A DNA stretch of 64,000 nt from Psychrobacter immobilis (GTDB lineage Bacteria > Pseudomonadota > Gammaproteobacteria > Pseudomonadales > Moraxellaceae): NCBI RefSeq assembly GCF_904846065.1, contig NZ_CAJGZV010000001.1, positions 930,001 through 994,000 of the forward strand, written 5' to 3'. A program made the position numbers and the translations under genes. Below are positions 35,213 to 45,006 of this stretch, one piece after another. Below the pieces are notes generated by a model. It made no database searches. It worked only from the letters and a program-made list of their open reading frames with translations, and was not told the origin of the DNA. The stretch's first letter is position 1; each line of letters starts with the position of its first letter.

Positions 35213-36307
35213 ATGACTATTCAGAGAGTGCTGCACATCGTGGGAAAAATGGATCGGGCTGGGGCAGAGACCATGCTCATGAATCTATATCGCCATATAG
35301 ATCATAGCCAGATTCAGTTTGATTTTATCACTTTTACCGACGAGGTCGGTGACTATGATGCTGAAATAATAGCGCTAGGCGGTAGGATTATACCGATTTT
35401 AGCGGATCATTCATTAGCGCGTATGTGGCAGCTTAAAAACTTCCTTAAACAACACCCTGACTATCAAATCGTTCATGCTCATATGCTATTAAACAATGCT
35501 TTTCATCTGCTGGCTGCTAAAGGTGCTGGCGTGCCGCATCGCATTTCACATTCTCATAGCACCAGTAATGGTAAAACCAATATTGTTAAAAAAATATATG
35601 AACAGTGGGCATTCATTACCAATCGTAAATTGGCCACGGATAAAATGAGTTGCGGTGGACAAGCGGCAAATTACCTATTTGGCAGCATAAAAGACGTGTG
35701 GCTATTGCCCAATGCTGTTGACATACAGCAGATGATGACAGTCGCTAACCAATCAAGACAGTATCTCGGTAAAGAATTTGGCGATGAGGGGCTAAAAATC
35801 ATCCAAGTTGGTCGTCTAAATGAGGTTAAAAACCATCAGTTTTCTTTAGAGATCGCTGAGCAGTTAAAAAAACGTCAAATCGCTTTTACCTTATACATTG
35901 TTGGACAAGGTTCATTGGATATGAGGCTCAGGCAACAAGTAGCAGATAAGTCACTCCTAGATACAGTCAAGTTTTTGGGGATGCGTACGGATATCACAGA
36001 ATTAATGGCCAGCGCCGACTATATGATTATGCCTTCGTTGCACGAGGGTTTCCCTGTCGTCTTGGTCGAGAGCCAAACAGTTGGGTTAAAGGCGTTGGTT
36101 TCTGACCAAGTATCGCCTGAAGTAGATTTAGGACTTGGATTAGTACAGTTTTTACCGATTCACTCAGCCAAGGATTGGGTTGATTGCTTATTAGCGCCTA
36201 AACAGCCAAAGCCCAATGAAAAAGACATAACCACAGCGCTGAATTTATATGGATTTAGTGCTGCTACCAACGCGCAAATACTAATGCAAAAGTACTTGAG
36301 TATGTGA
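35213..36307 (+). CDS. family 4 glycosyltransferase (EpsF-like)
   Basis: A 364-residue GT-B enzyme. The start RVLHIVGKMDRAGAETMLMN is the hallmark of the EpsF/CapM-type group, and the acceptor-side HRISHSHST follows. The C-terminal nucleotide-sugar domain shows IIQVGRLNEVKNHQ and the E-x7-E motif in MPSLHEGFPVVLVESQ. AAAGAG precedes the ATG. It adds a sugar in repeat-unit assembly. About 160 bases without a gene follow before the polymerase. Confidence 0.88.
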   Translation: MTIQRVLHIVGKMDRAGAETMLMNLYRHIDHSQIQFDFITFTDEVGDYDAEIIALGGRIIPILADHSLARMWQLKNFLKQHPDYQIVHAHMLLNNAFHLLAAKGAGVPHRISHSHSTSNGKTNIVKKIYEQWAFITNRKLATDKMSCGGQAANYLFGSIKDVWLLPNAVDIQQMMTVANQSRQYLGKEFGDEGLKIIQVGRLNEVKNHQFSLEIAEQLKKRQIAFTLYIVGQGSLDMRLRQQVADKSLLDTVKFLGMRTDITELMASADYMIMPSLHEGFPVVLVESQTVGLKALVSDQVSPEVDLGLGLVQFLPIHSAKDWVDCLLAPKQPKPNEKDITTALNLYGFSAATNAQILMQKYLSM

Positions 36308-36467
36308 CGGAGTGGTTGCTTCTTATCTATAGTTGTTCCAAGGTAGTTTGGACGGAATAAGAAAAAAATCGAGGTGAATAGGAAGGCTATAGATACTAGA
36401 CGGTGTAAACCTGCCACCGCATCCGATTTATATAAGATTGACGACATCTACTTTTATAGAGGGTTAA

Positions 36468-37508
36468 ATGCTTCCATACCTGCTGGTTCTTAGCCTTGTT
36501 ATTTTTTGGATCGTACTGGAGAAAAAATCTCTCAATCGTACGTCTTTTTGGCTGCCGCTAATTATATTGACAGTGTTTGCAGGTCTTCGTAGCTACCGAG
36601 TCGGTACGGATACAGGAAACTATACGAGAAATTTCAACAGCCAATTGAATGCCGAATACTTTAGGTTCAACGAAGACATTGAGTTCGGTTATCAGTTATT
36701 AGAGTATGCGTTGTTACGTATGACCACTCATTATTTTTGGCTGCTTGTCATTACCAGTTTAATTATTGTCTATTGCTATCTTAGAGTGATTAAAAAATAC
36801 AGCGTAAATTATTGGTTTTCCGTATTTTTATTCATTACATTAGGCGTTTATACTTTTTCTTTTAATGGACTGCGTCAAGGATTGGCAATGGCGATCTTTA
36901 CCTTGACCATTCCTTATCTGTTAGAAAAACGATTTGTTCCATACCTGCTGATTTGTGCAATTGCTTCATTGTTCCATGTAACCGCATTATTTATGATTCC
37001 ATTTTATTTTATCGTCAATTTAAGAATAAAGCCCTTATATAAAATTTTGGCAACATTTTTAGGGTCGCTATTAGTGAGTGGGGTATTGGTCGCTTATATT
37101 TCTTCTACTAACGATAGATACGAGGGTTATGCGAAAGCATCCGATGAAGCAGGCGGGTTTTTAACGCTTGGTTTTTATACAGCTATCATGATTTTAATCA
37201 TCTTGATCAGTTATCTGTATAAAATTAAAGACAAAGATTTTCAAAAACTAATAACGTTTTATGCATCAGGCGTGGTTTTTATCATACCGTTAGCGATGTT
37301 AGGCACCAGTCCTTCAGGTCCTCAAAGGCTGCTTGCGTATTTTACATGGACATTGGTTTTGATACTGCCTATGATTTTAAAAAGAATTAATAATATTTAT
37401 TTATATATAGCGAGTATCATTATTTTTCTCATGTATTTTGTCTTGACGACATCGAGATTTAGTAACTTGAGTCCATATATTATCAATCCGATATTTGAGG
37501 TTTTCTAA
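36468..37508 (+). CDS. wzy: EpsG-family polysaccharide polymerase (Wzy)
   Basis: A 346-residue membrane protein with about ten hydrophobic segments. The family marks are FAGLRSYRVGTDTGNY in the first periplasmic loop, FSFNGLRQGLAMAIFTL, and LLICAIASLFHVTALFMIPF. EpsG/Wzy proteins join repeat units at the outer face of the inner membrane. It is richer in A/T than the housekeeping genes, as polymerase genes usually are, and this part of the locus may be a more recent arrival. AGAGGG precedes the ATG. The stop overlaps the next start (TAATG). Confidence 0.85.
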   Translation: MLPYLLVLSLVIFWIVLEKKSLNRTSFWLPLIILTVFAGLRSYRVGTDTGNYTRNFNSQLNAEYFRFNEDIEFGYQLLEYALLRMTTHYFWLLVITSLIIVYCYLRVIKKYSVNYWFSVFLFITLGVYTFSFNGLRQGLAMAIFTLTIPYLLEKRFVPYLLICAIASLFHVTALFMIPFYFIVNLRIKPLYKILATFLGSLLVSGVLVAYISSTNDRYEGYAKASDEAGGFLTLGFYTAIMILIILISYLYKIKDKDFQKLITFYASGVVFIIPLAMLGTSPSGPQRLLAYFTWTLVLILPMILKRINNIYLYIASIIIFLMYFVLTTSRFSNLSPYIINPIFEVF

Positions 37509-38371
37509 TGAAAAATCAGACATATATATCCATTGGTATTCCCATTTATAATGCTGAAGCGTACTTGGAAGATGCTATCAAATCCATATTGGCTCAAACG
37601 CATGAGTTATGGGAGCTTATATTAATTGATGATGGCTCTACTGATGCGTCATTGGCCATCGCTAAGCGTTTTGAAGAGGCTGATCATAGAATAAAGGTCA
37701 TTGCTGATGGCATAAACAAAAAACTGCCTGCTCGATTAAATCAGCTTATTGAAGAAGCGAACTATGATTATATAGCGCGCATGGATGCCGATGATCTAAT
37801 ACATCCAGATAGACTGGCAATTCAATTAAGTTTTTTAGAAAAAAATCCAAATTATGATTTGGTTTCTACAGGTGTCGTGTCTATTGATAATTTTAATAAA
37901 GTTTATGGTTGTCGTCATGTCGATCAAATTTACACGGAATTTAAAGAAATAGCCGCTGCGTATCCTATTGTGCATGCTGCTGTTTTGGCAAAAAAGAGTT
38001 GGTACGAACGAAATAAATATAATGAAAACTATCCAAGGTCTGAAGATTACGATTTGTGGTGTAGAGCTATCTCAAATCAAGATTTAAATTTAGCGGTATT
38101 GCCTGATTTATTATACTATTATAGAGAAGAAGGGAATTTATCGTTATCTAAAATAACCAGATCATATAAAGACAGTTTTAAAACGTACTGTGAATATAAG
38201 GGAAACAGTTATTTAGGTTCTTTGAAATTATCAGCAAAACTGACAACAGTCACTTTTTTAGATTCGATAGGATTATTACAAAAGATAGCCAATAAAAGAA
38301 ATAAATTAACAATATCTGACACGCTAAGAAATAATCATCAGTCAGTGGTAAATAGTATTTGTGCTAAATGA
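37508..38371 (+). CDS. family 2 glycosyltransferase
   Basis: A 287-residue enzyme starting within the stop codon of wzy. Marks are ISIGIPIYNAEAYLEDAIKS, LILIDDGSTDASLAIAKRF, YIARMDADDLIHPDRL (metal-binding DADD) and SEDYDLWCRAI (catalytic ED). It belongs to the group often annotated as EpsE/WcaA-like transferases. The gene is strongly A/T-rich towards its 3' end. Donor sugar unknown. Confidence 0.88.
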   Translation: MKNQTYISIGIPIYNAEAYLEDAIKSILAQTHELWELILIDDGSTDASLAIAKRFEEADHRIKVIADGINKKLPARLNQLIEEANYDYIARMDADDLIHPDRLAIQLSFLEKNPNYDLVSTGVVSIDNFNKVYGCRHVDQIYTEFKEIAAAYPIVHAAVLAKKSWYERNKYNENYPRSEDYDLWCRAISNQDLNLAVLPDLLYYYREEGNLSLSKITRSYKDSFKTYCEYKGNSYLGSLKLSAKLTTVTFLDSIGLLQKIANKRNKLTISDTLRNNHQSVVNSICAK

Positions 38372-38428
38372 TATTGTTTATAAAACGTCACTGATAAAAT
38401 AATATATAAAAAATACTGAGGTGCTGAA

Positions 38429-39598
38429 ATGACATTAAAGATATGCTTTCTAATGACAGATGCGGTGTCATTTAATGTGCTATATCGCGATCAGCTTGAA
38501 TATATTAGAGACCATGCGGATATTGATATCACCTTAATCTGCGGTGGAAATAAACAGCAGTTAGATATTTTACGTGAGCGCAAAATAGGCAAGGTGATTA
38601 ATTTAAATTTTCAGCGTAAGCCTTCTTTGTTTAAAGATGCTCAGTCACTCGCGCTTTTAACCCGTTATATGCTATCGAATCGTTTTGATGTGGTGATTTA
38701 TTTAACGCCTAAAGCCTTGTTGTTAGGGAGTATCGCAAGTGCTGTTACATTTCAAAAGAGACGAATTGCTTTTAGCGTGGGTAGAGCCTATGAGAATTTT
38801 TCAGGTTTAAAAAAGAGGGTGTTTCAGGGTCTGGATATATTAAGTTTTGGCTTGTCTCACGAGGTTTTATTTGTTTCTGAATCTTTGCTCAGCGTATGCC
38901 TAGCAGAAAATATCCTCAAAAAAAGCAAAGCAACTGTCGTTGATAATGGCTCATTTAACGGCATCGATACTGATTTGCTGCAACCTATGGCTCAGCTAGA
39001 AAAAGAGGCATTAAGAAAGAAGTACAAGATACCTGACAATACCTTTGTGATTTGCGTGGTAGGGCGAGTTTGTGATGATAAAGGCTTCAAAGATATTGAG
39101 TATATATCCGAAAAACTAAGAGAAGAAAACGTCTACTTTATGTTCATAGGAGACTGTGAAGACGACGTAGGAAAAGTAGTCGTTGAAAAAGTTGTCAAAG
39201 ATAATAGAGGTGTATATATACCAGCCAATCCAAATGTACACGAGGTTTTTCAGTGTGCTGATCTACATTTATTTTTGAGCTATCGTGAAGGGTTTGGCAG
39301 TGTCGCTATTGAAGCAGCAAGTTGCGCCGTTCCAACCTTTGCCTATGATGTCGTTGGTGTAAAAGATAGTGTCAAAGAAGGTATCAGCGGTCGAAAATTT
39401 AATTTTAAGGATATGTCGTCTGTCGCCGAAGCGATCAGTGCTGCTGCTACTGATAAGGAATTTGAAAAGAGATATCCTGATGCAAGAGACTGGGCCATTG
39501 CAAATTTTGAACGCAAGCAATTGTGGCAAAGTTATTTAAGTTTTTATTTACGTAATAGGGATGACCGCGTAAACGACAAAAGGCGGGCTGAAAAATGA
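38429..39598 (+). CDS. family 4 glycosyltransferase
   Basis: A 389-residue GT-B enzyme. The N-terminal acceptor half begins KICFLMTDAVSFNVLYRDQL. The donor half has ICVVGRVCDDKGFKDIEYIS and an E-x7-E motif in LSYREGFGSVAIEAASC. Such enzymes, often placed just before the initiating transferase, commonly add the second sugar (TuaC/PglA-like). The stop overlaps the start of the next gene (ATGA at 39595). Confidence 0.87.
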   Translation: MTLKICFLMTDAVSFNVLYRDQLEYIRDHADIDITLICGGNKQQLDILRERKIGKVINLNFQRKPSLFKDAQSLALLTRYMLSNRFDVVIYLTPKALLLGSIASAVTFQKRRIAFSVGRAYENFSGLKKRVFQGLDILSFGLSHEVLFVSESLLSVCLAENILKKSKATVVDNGSFNGIDTDLLQPMAQLEKEALRKKYKIPDNTFVICVVGRVCDDKGFKDIEYISEKLREENVYFMFIGDCEDDVGKVVVEKVVKDNRGVYIPANPNVHEVFQCADLHLFLSYREGFGSVAIEAASCAVPTFAYDVVGVKDSVKEGISGRKFNFKDMSSVAEAISAAATDKEFEKRYPDARDWAIANFERKQLWQSYLSFYLRNRDDRVNDKRRAEK

Positions 39599-40206
39599 TA
39601 AAGCGACTATTTGACATTACGGCTGCTACGGCTGCCTTGGTAATACTATCTCCTGTTTATGCTATTACGGCTTATAAAGTTAAAAAAAACTTAGGATCAC
39701 CAGTGATATTTAAACAAACTCGCCCTGGTCTAAATGGCAAGCCGTTTGAGATGATTAAGTTTCGCTCGATGAAAGATACTATCGATACAGAGGGTAATCC
39801 TTTAGAGGATGATGAGCGTTTGACGGCATTTGGTAAGACCTTGCGTAATAGCAGTCTCGATGAGCTGCCTGAACTATGGAATGTGATTAAAGGTGATATG
39901 AGTTTGGTGGGACCGCGACCACTATTAATGGAATATCTGCCCCTATATAATGATGAGCAAGCGCGTCGCCACCGTGTACGTCCGGGTATTACGGGATACG
40001 CACAAGTTAATGGTCGCAATGCGATTGGTTGGCATGAAAAATTTACGCTCGACACATGGTATGTCGATCATCAGTCATTATGGTTAGACATTATGATCTT
40101 GGTTAAAACAGTAAAAAAAGTCATTATCAAAGATGGCATTAGTGCTGATGGTGAAGCGACCATGAGTAAATTCACAGGTAATAGCGTCGATAAAAACACG
40201 CTTTGA
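39595..40206 (+). CDS. initiating phosphoglycosyl transferase (PglC/WecP/EpsL type)
   Basis: A 203-residue monotopic transferase: one re-entrant N-terminal helix (ITAATAALVILSPVYAITAY), then the catalytic domain with FKQTRPGLNGKPFEMIKFRS, SLDELPELWNVIKGDMSLVG, GPRPLL and RPGITGYAQVNGRN. It moves a sugar-1-phosphate from a UDP-sugar to undecaprenyl phosphate, the first step of repeat-unit assembly. The small size and the sugar-modifying genes here match PglC, which prefers UDP-di-N-acetylbacillosamine; the substrate is therefore inferred. Confidence 0.9.
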   Translation: MIKRLFDITAATAALVILSPVYAITAYKVKKNLGSPVIFKQTRPGLNGKPFEMIKFRSMKDTIDTEGNPLEDDERLTAFGKTLRNSSLDELPELWNVIKGDMSLVGPRPLLMEYLPLYNDEQARRHRVRPGITGYAQVNGRNAIGWHEKFTLDTWYVDHQSLWLDIMILVKTVKKVIIKDGISADGEATMSKFTGNSVDKNTL

Positions 40207-40216
40207 TGAGGAACGC

Positions 40217-41416
40217 ATGCTAAATACTCCTTTTTCACCTTGGCCTAGTTTTACTCAGCAAGAAGCGGATGCGGTCAGTCAAGTATTGCTATCCAACAAG
40301 GTCAATTATTGGACAGGGCAAGAATGCCGTCAGTTTGAAGAGGAGTTCGCTGATTGGGCGGGTAGCAAATACGCAATTGCATTGGGCAACGGAACTTTGG
40401 CATTGGACGCGGCATTACAGGCACTTGGTATAGGTGTGGGTGATGAAGTTATTGTGACGCCGCGTACTTTTATTGCCAGTATCTCCTCAGTGGTTAATGC
40501 AGGCGCGACGCCCATTTTTGCGGATGTTGATGAGTCCACAGGGAATATCACTCCAGAGTCGATAGCGGCGGTATTGACGGACAAAACCAAAGGCATCGTC
40601 TGTGTGCATTTGGCAGGTTGGCCCTGTGATATGGATGGCATCATGGCACTGGCAGATCGGCATAACTTATATGTCATTGAAGACTGCGCACAAGCTCATG
40701 GTGCACGCTACAAAGGTCGTAGCGTTGGCAGTATCGGTCATATTGGCGCGTGGAGTTTTTGCCAAGATAAGATCATGACCACAGGCGGCGAGGGCGGTAT
40801 GGTCACCACTGATGACGAGCAACTATGGCGAAAAATGTGGGCGTATAAAGACCATGGCAAAAGCTATGCGGCGGTCTATGAGACCGAGCAGCAGCCCGGC
40901 TATAATTGGCTACATGAGAGCTTTGGCACCAATTGGCGCATGACCGAGATTCAAGGCGTGATTGGGCGTATTCAATTGGCACATATGAGTGACTGGATAG
41001 CGAAGCGCAGTGCTAATGCTCAAGTGATATTAGAGGCATGTGCTAAATGGGAAGAAAAAGGCTATCTATCGGTGCCGACATTAGAGCAAGATTATCAGTT
41101 TCCAAACTCTACCCATGCCTATTATAAATTGTATGTTTATGTGCAACCAAATAACCTAGCTGAGGGCTGGACACGTGATCGCATCATTGAAGAAATAAAT
41201 GCGCTAGGCGTGCCTTGCTATTCAGGGTCTGCCTCAGAGGTATATTTAGAAAAAGCATTCGATGATACAGGCTTGCGTCCAGAAAACAGACTGCCAATAG
41301 CAAAACAATTGGGAGAGACTAGCTTAATGTTTTTGGTTCATCCTACCTTAACCACTGCCGAAATCGCGCAAACGATAGATGCAATCGATCGCGTGTTTGC
41401 TTCAATGATTCAGTAA
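40217..41416 (+). CDS. DegT/DnrJ/EryC1/StrS sugar aminotransferase (PglE-like)
   Basis: A 399-residue PLP enzyme. Marks are ALGNGTLALDAALQALGIG, PRTFIASISSVVNAGATPIF, the PLP-contacting EDCAQAHGARYKG and the Schiff-base lysine in WSFCQDKIMTTGGEGG (Lys185). It should aminate a 4-keto-6-deoxy sugar nucleotide made by the dehydratase at 27405, using glutamate. It is the last gene of the locus. The third enzyme of bacillosamine synthesis, a PglD-like acetyltransferase, is not present in this window. Confidence 0.9.
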   Translation: MLNTPFSPWPSFTQQEADAVSQVLLSNKVNYWTGQECRQFEEEFADWAGSKYAIALGNGTLALDAALQALGIGVGDEVIVTPRTFIASISSVVNAGATPIFADVDESTGNITPESIAAVLTDKTKGIVCVHLAGWPCDMDGIMALADRHNLYVIEDCAQAHGARYKGRSVGSIGHIGAWSFCQDKIMTTGGEGGMVTTDDEQLWRKMWAYKDHGKSYAAVYETEQQPGYNWLHESFGTNWRMTEIQGVIGRIQLAHMSDWIAKRSANAQVILEACAKWEEKGYLSVPTLEQDYQFPNSTHAYYKLYVYVQPNNLAEGWTRDRIIEEINALGVPCYSGSASEVYLEKAFDDTGLRPENRLPIAKQLGETSLMFLVHPTLTTAEIAQTIDAIDRVFASMIQ

Positions 41417-41726
41417 TATGAGAATATCGCTTATTAAGGCGTGTTGATTATTTATAAATAGTTGCAGCTATTGGCTTTTATTTTTGATTGGACTTTCTTA
41501 TAAAACGGTAAAGGTTGTCAAGGTTGCATCGGTAATGACATGATATTGCTGGATTGGCGAGTGATAGAAACTTATAAGTATCCAAGTCTTATCTCACGCT
41601 AGGATTTTTTAGCCCAGACAGGTACAATATCAGTCTTAATCATACATTGATCAAGCATAAGACAGGCATGCAAATAGTTGCGGGCGCTGTCTTTCTTTTT
41701 TTATCGCACCCTCTATTGGAGTTACT
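41417..41726. other. 310-base region between the polysaccharide locus and folD
   Basis: No gene is seen. It holds the downstream end of the locus and the folD leader. A run CTTTCTTTTTTTATCG occurs at about 41690-41706, shortly before GGAG and the folD ATG. No clear terminator hairpin closes the polysaccharide locus here. Confidence 0.5.
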
Positions 41727-42605
41727 ATGTCAACTGCCCAAGGATCTGCTACCGTTTTGGACGGTAAAGCACTTGCTAAACAAATAGAACAGCAACTGAG
41801 TACGCGTGTAGACGCTATCAAGAATAAAACAGGACGCACCCCAAGCTTAGCGACGATATTGGTCGGCGACGATCCCGCTTCTGCGACTTATGTACGTATG
41901 AAAGGTAATGCTTGTAAACGTGTCAGCATGGATTCTATACGCGTTGAGATGCCAAGTGCGACGACCACTGAAGAGCTGATGGCGAAAATAGATGAACTCA
42001 ATAGCAATCCAGACGTCCATGGTATCTTGCTACAACATCCAGTGCCTGCACATATCGATGAGCGTGCTTGCTTTGAGCAGATTGACTTGGCAAAAGACGT
42101 CGATGGTGTGACCTGTCTTGGCTTTGGTCGTATGGCGATGCAGCAATCTGCTTATGGTTCATGTACCCCGCAAGGCATCATGCACTTATTAGAGCATCAT
42201 AATATCGAGCTTGCTGGTAAGGAAGCCGTAGTTGTAGGTCGCAGTGCCATCTTGGGTAAACCAATGGCGATGATGCTATTGAATGCCAACTGCACCGTAA
42301 CGATTTGCCATTCAAGAACACAAGATTTAGAGTCTCATATTAAGCGTGCGGATATCGTGGTTGGGGCAGTGGGCGTGCCTGAACTGATCAAAGCTAATTG
42401 GATCAAAGCGGGCGCTGTGGTTATCGATGCAGGCTTTCATCCAACGGATAATGGCGGCGTCGGTGATATTGAGTTGCAAGGTGTTGAAAACATCGCCAGT
42501 GCTTATACGCCTGTACCGGGCGGCGTGGGTCCAATGACCATTAATACCCTTATTCGCCAAACGGTTGATGCTGCTGAAAAATCTGCCGGTTTGAATATCG
42601 GCTAA
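41727..42605 (+). CDS. folD: methylenetetrahydrofolate dehydrogenase/cyclohydrolase FolD
   Basis: A 292-residue bifunctional enzyme that interconverts methylene-, methenyl- and formyl-tetrahydrofolate in the cytoplasm. Marks are [20 protein letters not shown] (including the catalytic Tyr and the following Lys), [13 protein letters not shown], the catalytic region [23 protein letters not shown], the NADP-binding [18 protein letters not shown] and [15 protein letters not shown]. The length is normal. TTGGAG precedes the ATG. It stands alone with its own leader. Confidence 0.95.
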   Translation: MSTAQGSATVLDGKALAKQIEQQLSTRVDAIKNKTGRTPSLATILVGDDPASATYVRMKGNACKRVSMDSIRVEMPSATTTEELMAKIDELNSNPDVHGILLQHPVPAHIDERACFEQIDLAKDVDGVTCLGFGRMAMQQSAYGSCTPQGIMHLLEHHNIELAGKEAVVVGRSAILGKPMAMMLLNANCTVTICHSRTQDLESHIKRADIVVGAVGVPELIKANWIKAGAVVIDAGFHPTDNGGVGDIELQGVENIASAYTPVPGGVGPMTINTLIRQTVDAAEKSAGLNIG

Positions 42606-42704
42606 AAAGAGAGTCATACGAATACTGATTGCCGATAAATAAGGGGCCTGAGGTAATATATACTCAGGCTAAATCAACCACATCTCAGTTGATAGGACCT
42701 AAAC

Positions 42705-43223
42705 ATGGCTAAAAAAAACGTAGGTGTTCATGAGCGACTACAAGGTATCGGTAGAGAGTTTGTCGATGTCTGTCATTACGTTATTTTATTTCTAATCAGT
42801 GTGGTTGTTGTTTGGACCGCTGGCAAAGAGTTCGTTGGTATTGTTCAAAAAGGCTCAGCGGATTTAAAAGACATATTGATGTTGTTTATTTACCTTGAGC
42901 TGCTGGCGATGATAGGTATTTATTTTAAAACACACCGTCTGCCGGTACAGTTTTTGATATTTATCGCGATTACTGCTTTGTCCCGACATTTGGTGGTTGA
43001 TGTACAGGCGGTCTCAGACTATTTCCATTTATGGCTGCTGGCGACAATTTCTGTGGCCATTATGCTATTGAGCGGTTCTATCGTAGTATTGACTTGGACA
43101 GCAAAAACGTTTGGCCGTCCAGAGGACAATCTTGATAAACAGCATGCAAACTTAACGATTAAAGCGCTATTACCTGATAATGCTCAAGCGCCTGATAGTC
43201 ATACCAAGCATCGCCGTGAATAA
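42705..43223 (+). CDS. PsiE-family (phosphate-starvation-inducible E) membrane protein
   Basis: A 172-residue protein with four hydrophobic segments. The family blocks are the third to fourth helices: DILMLFIYLELLAMIGIYF followed by HRLPVQFLIFIAITALSRHL. PsiE-type proteins sit in the inner membrane; the biochemical role is unknown, and the name comes from phosphate control in E. coli. No Pho box was identified here. It is longer than E. coli PsiE (about 136 residues), with an added polar C-terminus. A terminator follows. Confidence 0.8.
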   Translation: MAKKNVGVHERLQGIGREFVDVCHYVILFLISVVVVWTAGKEFVGIVQKGSADLKDILMLFIYLELLAMIGIYFKTHRLPVQFLIFIAITALSRHLVVDVQAVSDYFHLWLLATISVAIMLLSGSIVVLTWTAKTFGRPEDNLDKQHANLTIKALLPDNAQAPDSHTKHRRE

Positions 43224-43240
43224 CTATTAAATAGCAGCAT

Positions 43241-43271
43241 AAAAAAGGGTTACCACTGGTCGCCCTTTTTT
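43241..43271. terminator. terminator after the PsiE-family gene
   Basis: AAAAAAGGG pairs with CCCTTTTTT, and the loop contains a further ACCA/TGGT pairing. It lies between converging genes and can work in both directions. Confidence 0.8.
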
Positions 43272-43305
43272 GCCTTCTTAAATCTCACATTTTATTGTTT
43301 GAGCG

Positions 43306-44772
43306 TTAAATGCCCTTTAAGAAGGTCATTAATGTTTGTTTTTGCGTGGCGGATAACTGTGTAAAACGCGTCTTTGTACTTTCTGCTTCACCACCATGCC
43401 AGAGTATCGCTTCAGTTAAGCTGCTGGCACGACCATCATGCAAAAACCGCGCTTCTGGATCACGTGCCACAATGCCAATTCCCCACAATGGCGGTGTACG
43501 CCACTCAAAGCTTTCTGCATTTTTCTCTTTCACGCTATCATCTAGTCCAGCACCCATGTCATGCAGTAATAAATCAGTATAAGGATAAATGTTTTGCTGT
43601 GATAGGAGGGGGAAGCGATCACTATTGCCTGTTTTTTGCTTGGGTGTGTGACAGCCAGCACAGCCGACTTGTGCAAATAGTTGCGCTCCTTTATTAAAAT
43701 CTGATAAATCGTCTATTCGCCTTTCAGGTACGGCAAGGGCGGTCATAAAATCGGTCACGGCGTCTAGACTGCTGTCTGAAACTTCTGGAGAGCCGCCATT
43801 CGCTGCTGTCCAACAAATAGGCTGATTTACCGTACAGTTAGGATCCATAAATACCGAGGTGGTCAAACCCATATCTTGCGACATGGCATTGGCGTTTTGG
43901 GTACGCAGGCTTGAGTTAATCGCCTTCCATCCAAAGCGGCCAATGCGCTGCTGTTTGCCATCTTGTACCCAATGTACGCGGCCACTGATACCGTCTTGAT
44001 TGTTATCATCAGGGTCAGCTGCCGCAATGATATTCGCTTCAGGAATCAGGTCGAGCAAGCCCATGCCGACCAATTGCGGTGAGATACGTCCGCTAATCGC
44101 TGTATTTCCTAAGAGTTGATTAGGGTCAGTTGGAGTAAAGCTAAACTGTATGCCAGCAGGTTTATCATTTTGACTGGGCATCGCTGCGTAGCGCATGCTC
44201 CCTTCGGGATTGATACTTGTGGCAATACTTTGATGCTGCATTTGTTCACCATAATAAGCATGTGGCAGGCCTTGCTTATTACCCAACCGGAATAAAATCG
44301 CATCACTTAGCTGACCATTGGCTGCATAAATAGGTTTGCGACCTTCAGCGCTATGGCATTGGGTACAGGCATTGGCATTTAACAGTGGCCCCACACCATC
44401 GAATAGTACGCGACCCTCATTTGCTGGTGTCCACTCTGTGATAAATAACTCACGTCCAGGCGATACCCCGCCTAAAGCGCTACTCGGTAGATTGGGCATG
44501 ATTTGCAAAAAAGGCTGTGATCCATTGGCGGCAATCGTAGCACTGCCACCTGCTGGCTGCCAGTTGGTATCGATTTCTGGAGTGTCAGGAGTAGTGGGTG
44601 GGTTGGGTGCATTAGTATTGCCATCATTACTGGAATTATTTGAATCATCTGAGCCACCACAAGCAGTGAGCAGCAGCGCGATACTTACACTGAGTAGTGT
44701 GTTACGTATGATAGGAGGTGATGTATACAATGAAGAATTTGATATGGTTGACGAGTTTGATCGTAAAAACAT
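43306..44772 (-). CDS. di-haem oxidoreductase-like lipoprotein (DHOR/DUF1111 family)
   Basis: A 488-residue protein with a lipoprotein signal (lipobox LTAC followed by GGSDDSNN) and a low-complexity Asn/Pro/Thr linker. Two c-type haem sites are present: CTQCH, in a block with HSAEGRKPIY, and CAGCH, in HTPKQKTG. Intervening blocks such as LGGVSPGRELFITEW, GMGLLDLIPEANIIA, DGISGRVHWV and RIGRFGWKA fit the COG3488 'thiol oxidoreductase' family. These are periplasmic or outer-membrane electron carriers, often found with imelysin-type iron genes, although none is seen here. The next gene on the same strand is an RCC1-repeat lipoprotein. Confidence 0.85.
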   Translation of the reverse strand: MFLRSNSSTISNSSLYTSPPIIRNTLLSVSIALLLTACGGSDDSNNSSNDGNTNAPNPPTTPDTPEIDTNWQPAGGSATIAANGSQPFLQIMPNLPSSALGGVSPGRELFITEWTPANEGRVLFDGVGPLLNANACTQCHSAEGRKPIYAANGQLSDAILFRLGNKQGLPHAYYGEQMQHQSIATSINPEGSMRYAAMPSQNDKPAGIQFSFTPTDPNQLLGNTAISGRISPQLVGMGLLDLIPEANIIAAADPDDNNQDGISGRVHWVQDGKQQRIGRFGWKAINSSLRTQNANAMSQDMGLTTSVFMDPNCTVNQPICWTAANGGSPEVSDSSLDAVTDFMTALAVPERRIDDLSDFNKGAQLFAQVGCAGCHTPKQKTGNSDRFPLLSQQNIYPYTDLLLHDMGAGLDDSVKEKNAESFEWRTPPLWGIGIVARDPEARFLHDGRASSLTEAILWHGGEAESTKTRFTQLSATQKQTLMTFLKGI

Positions 44773-44909
44773 GGGCTGACCTGAAATGGCTAAAATATAA
44801 TGGGCTAGGATGTATCTTCATCGTCAGCTTATTTAGAGGGCTGTCGATTTAATTGAGGATATCCTGAGGATTATGCGATAAGGTACCGCGCAATAGTTAG
44901 GCGTATTGA

Positions 44910-44946
44910 CTCAAACAAGCAGCACAAACGAGGCTGCTTGTTTGAG
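44910..44946. terminator. 14-bp perfect hairpin between the two lipoprotein genes
   Basis: CTCAAACAAGCAGC pairs exactly with GCTGCTTGTTTGAG around a 9-base loop. It follows the RCC1 gene (minus strand) by about 60 bases. There is no good T run on the minus strand, so termination is likely but not certain. Confidence 0.55.
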
Positions 44947-45006
44947 AATTTTATGACAGGAAATTCAACCAACTATGCACTGTTCGCTTCGTCATACTTA
45001 AAACAC

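Noticed and set aside
43310..44779. Plus-strand open frames opposite the di-haem lipoprotein gene
   Set aside because: They mirror a gene with clear haem motifs and a lipobox, and show no protein-like features.
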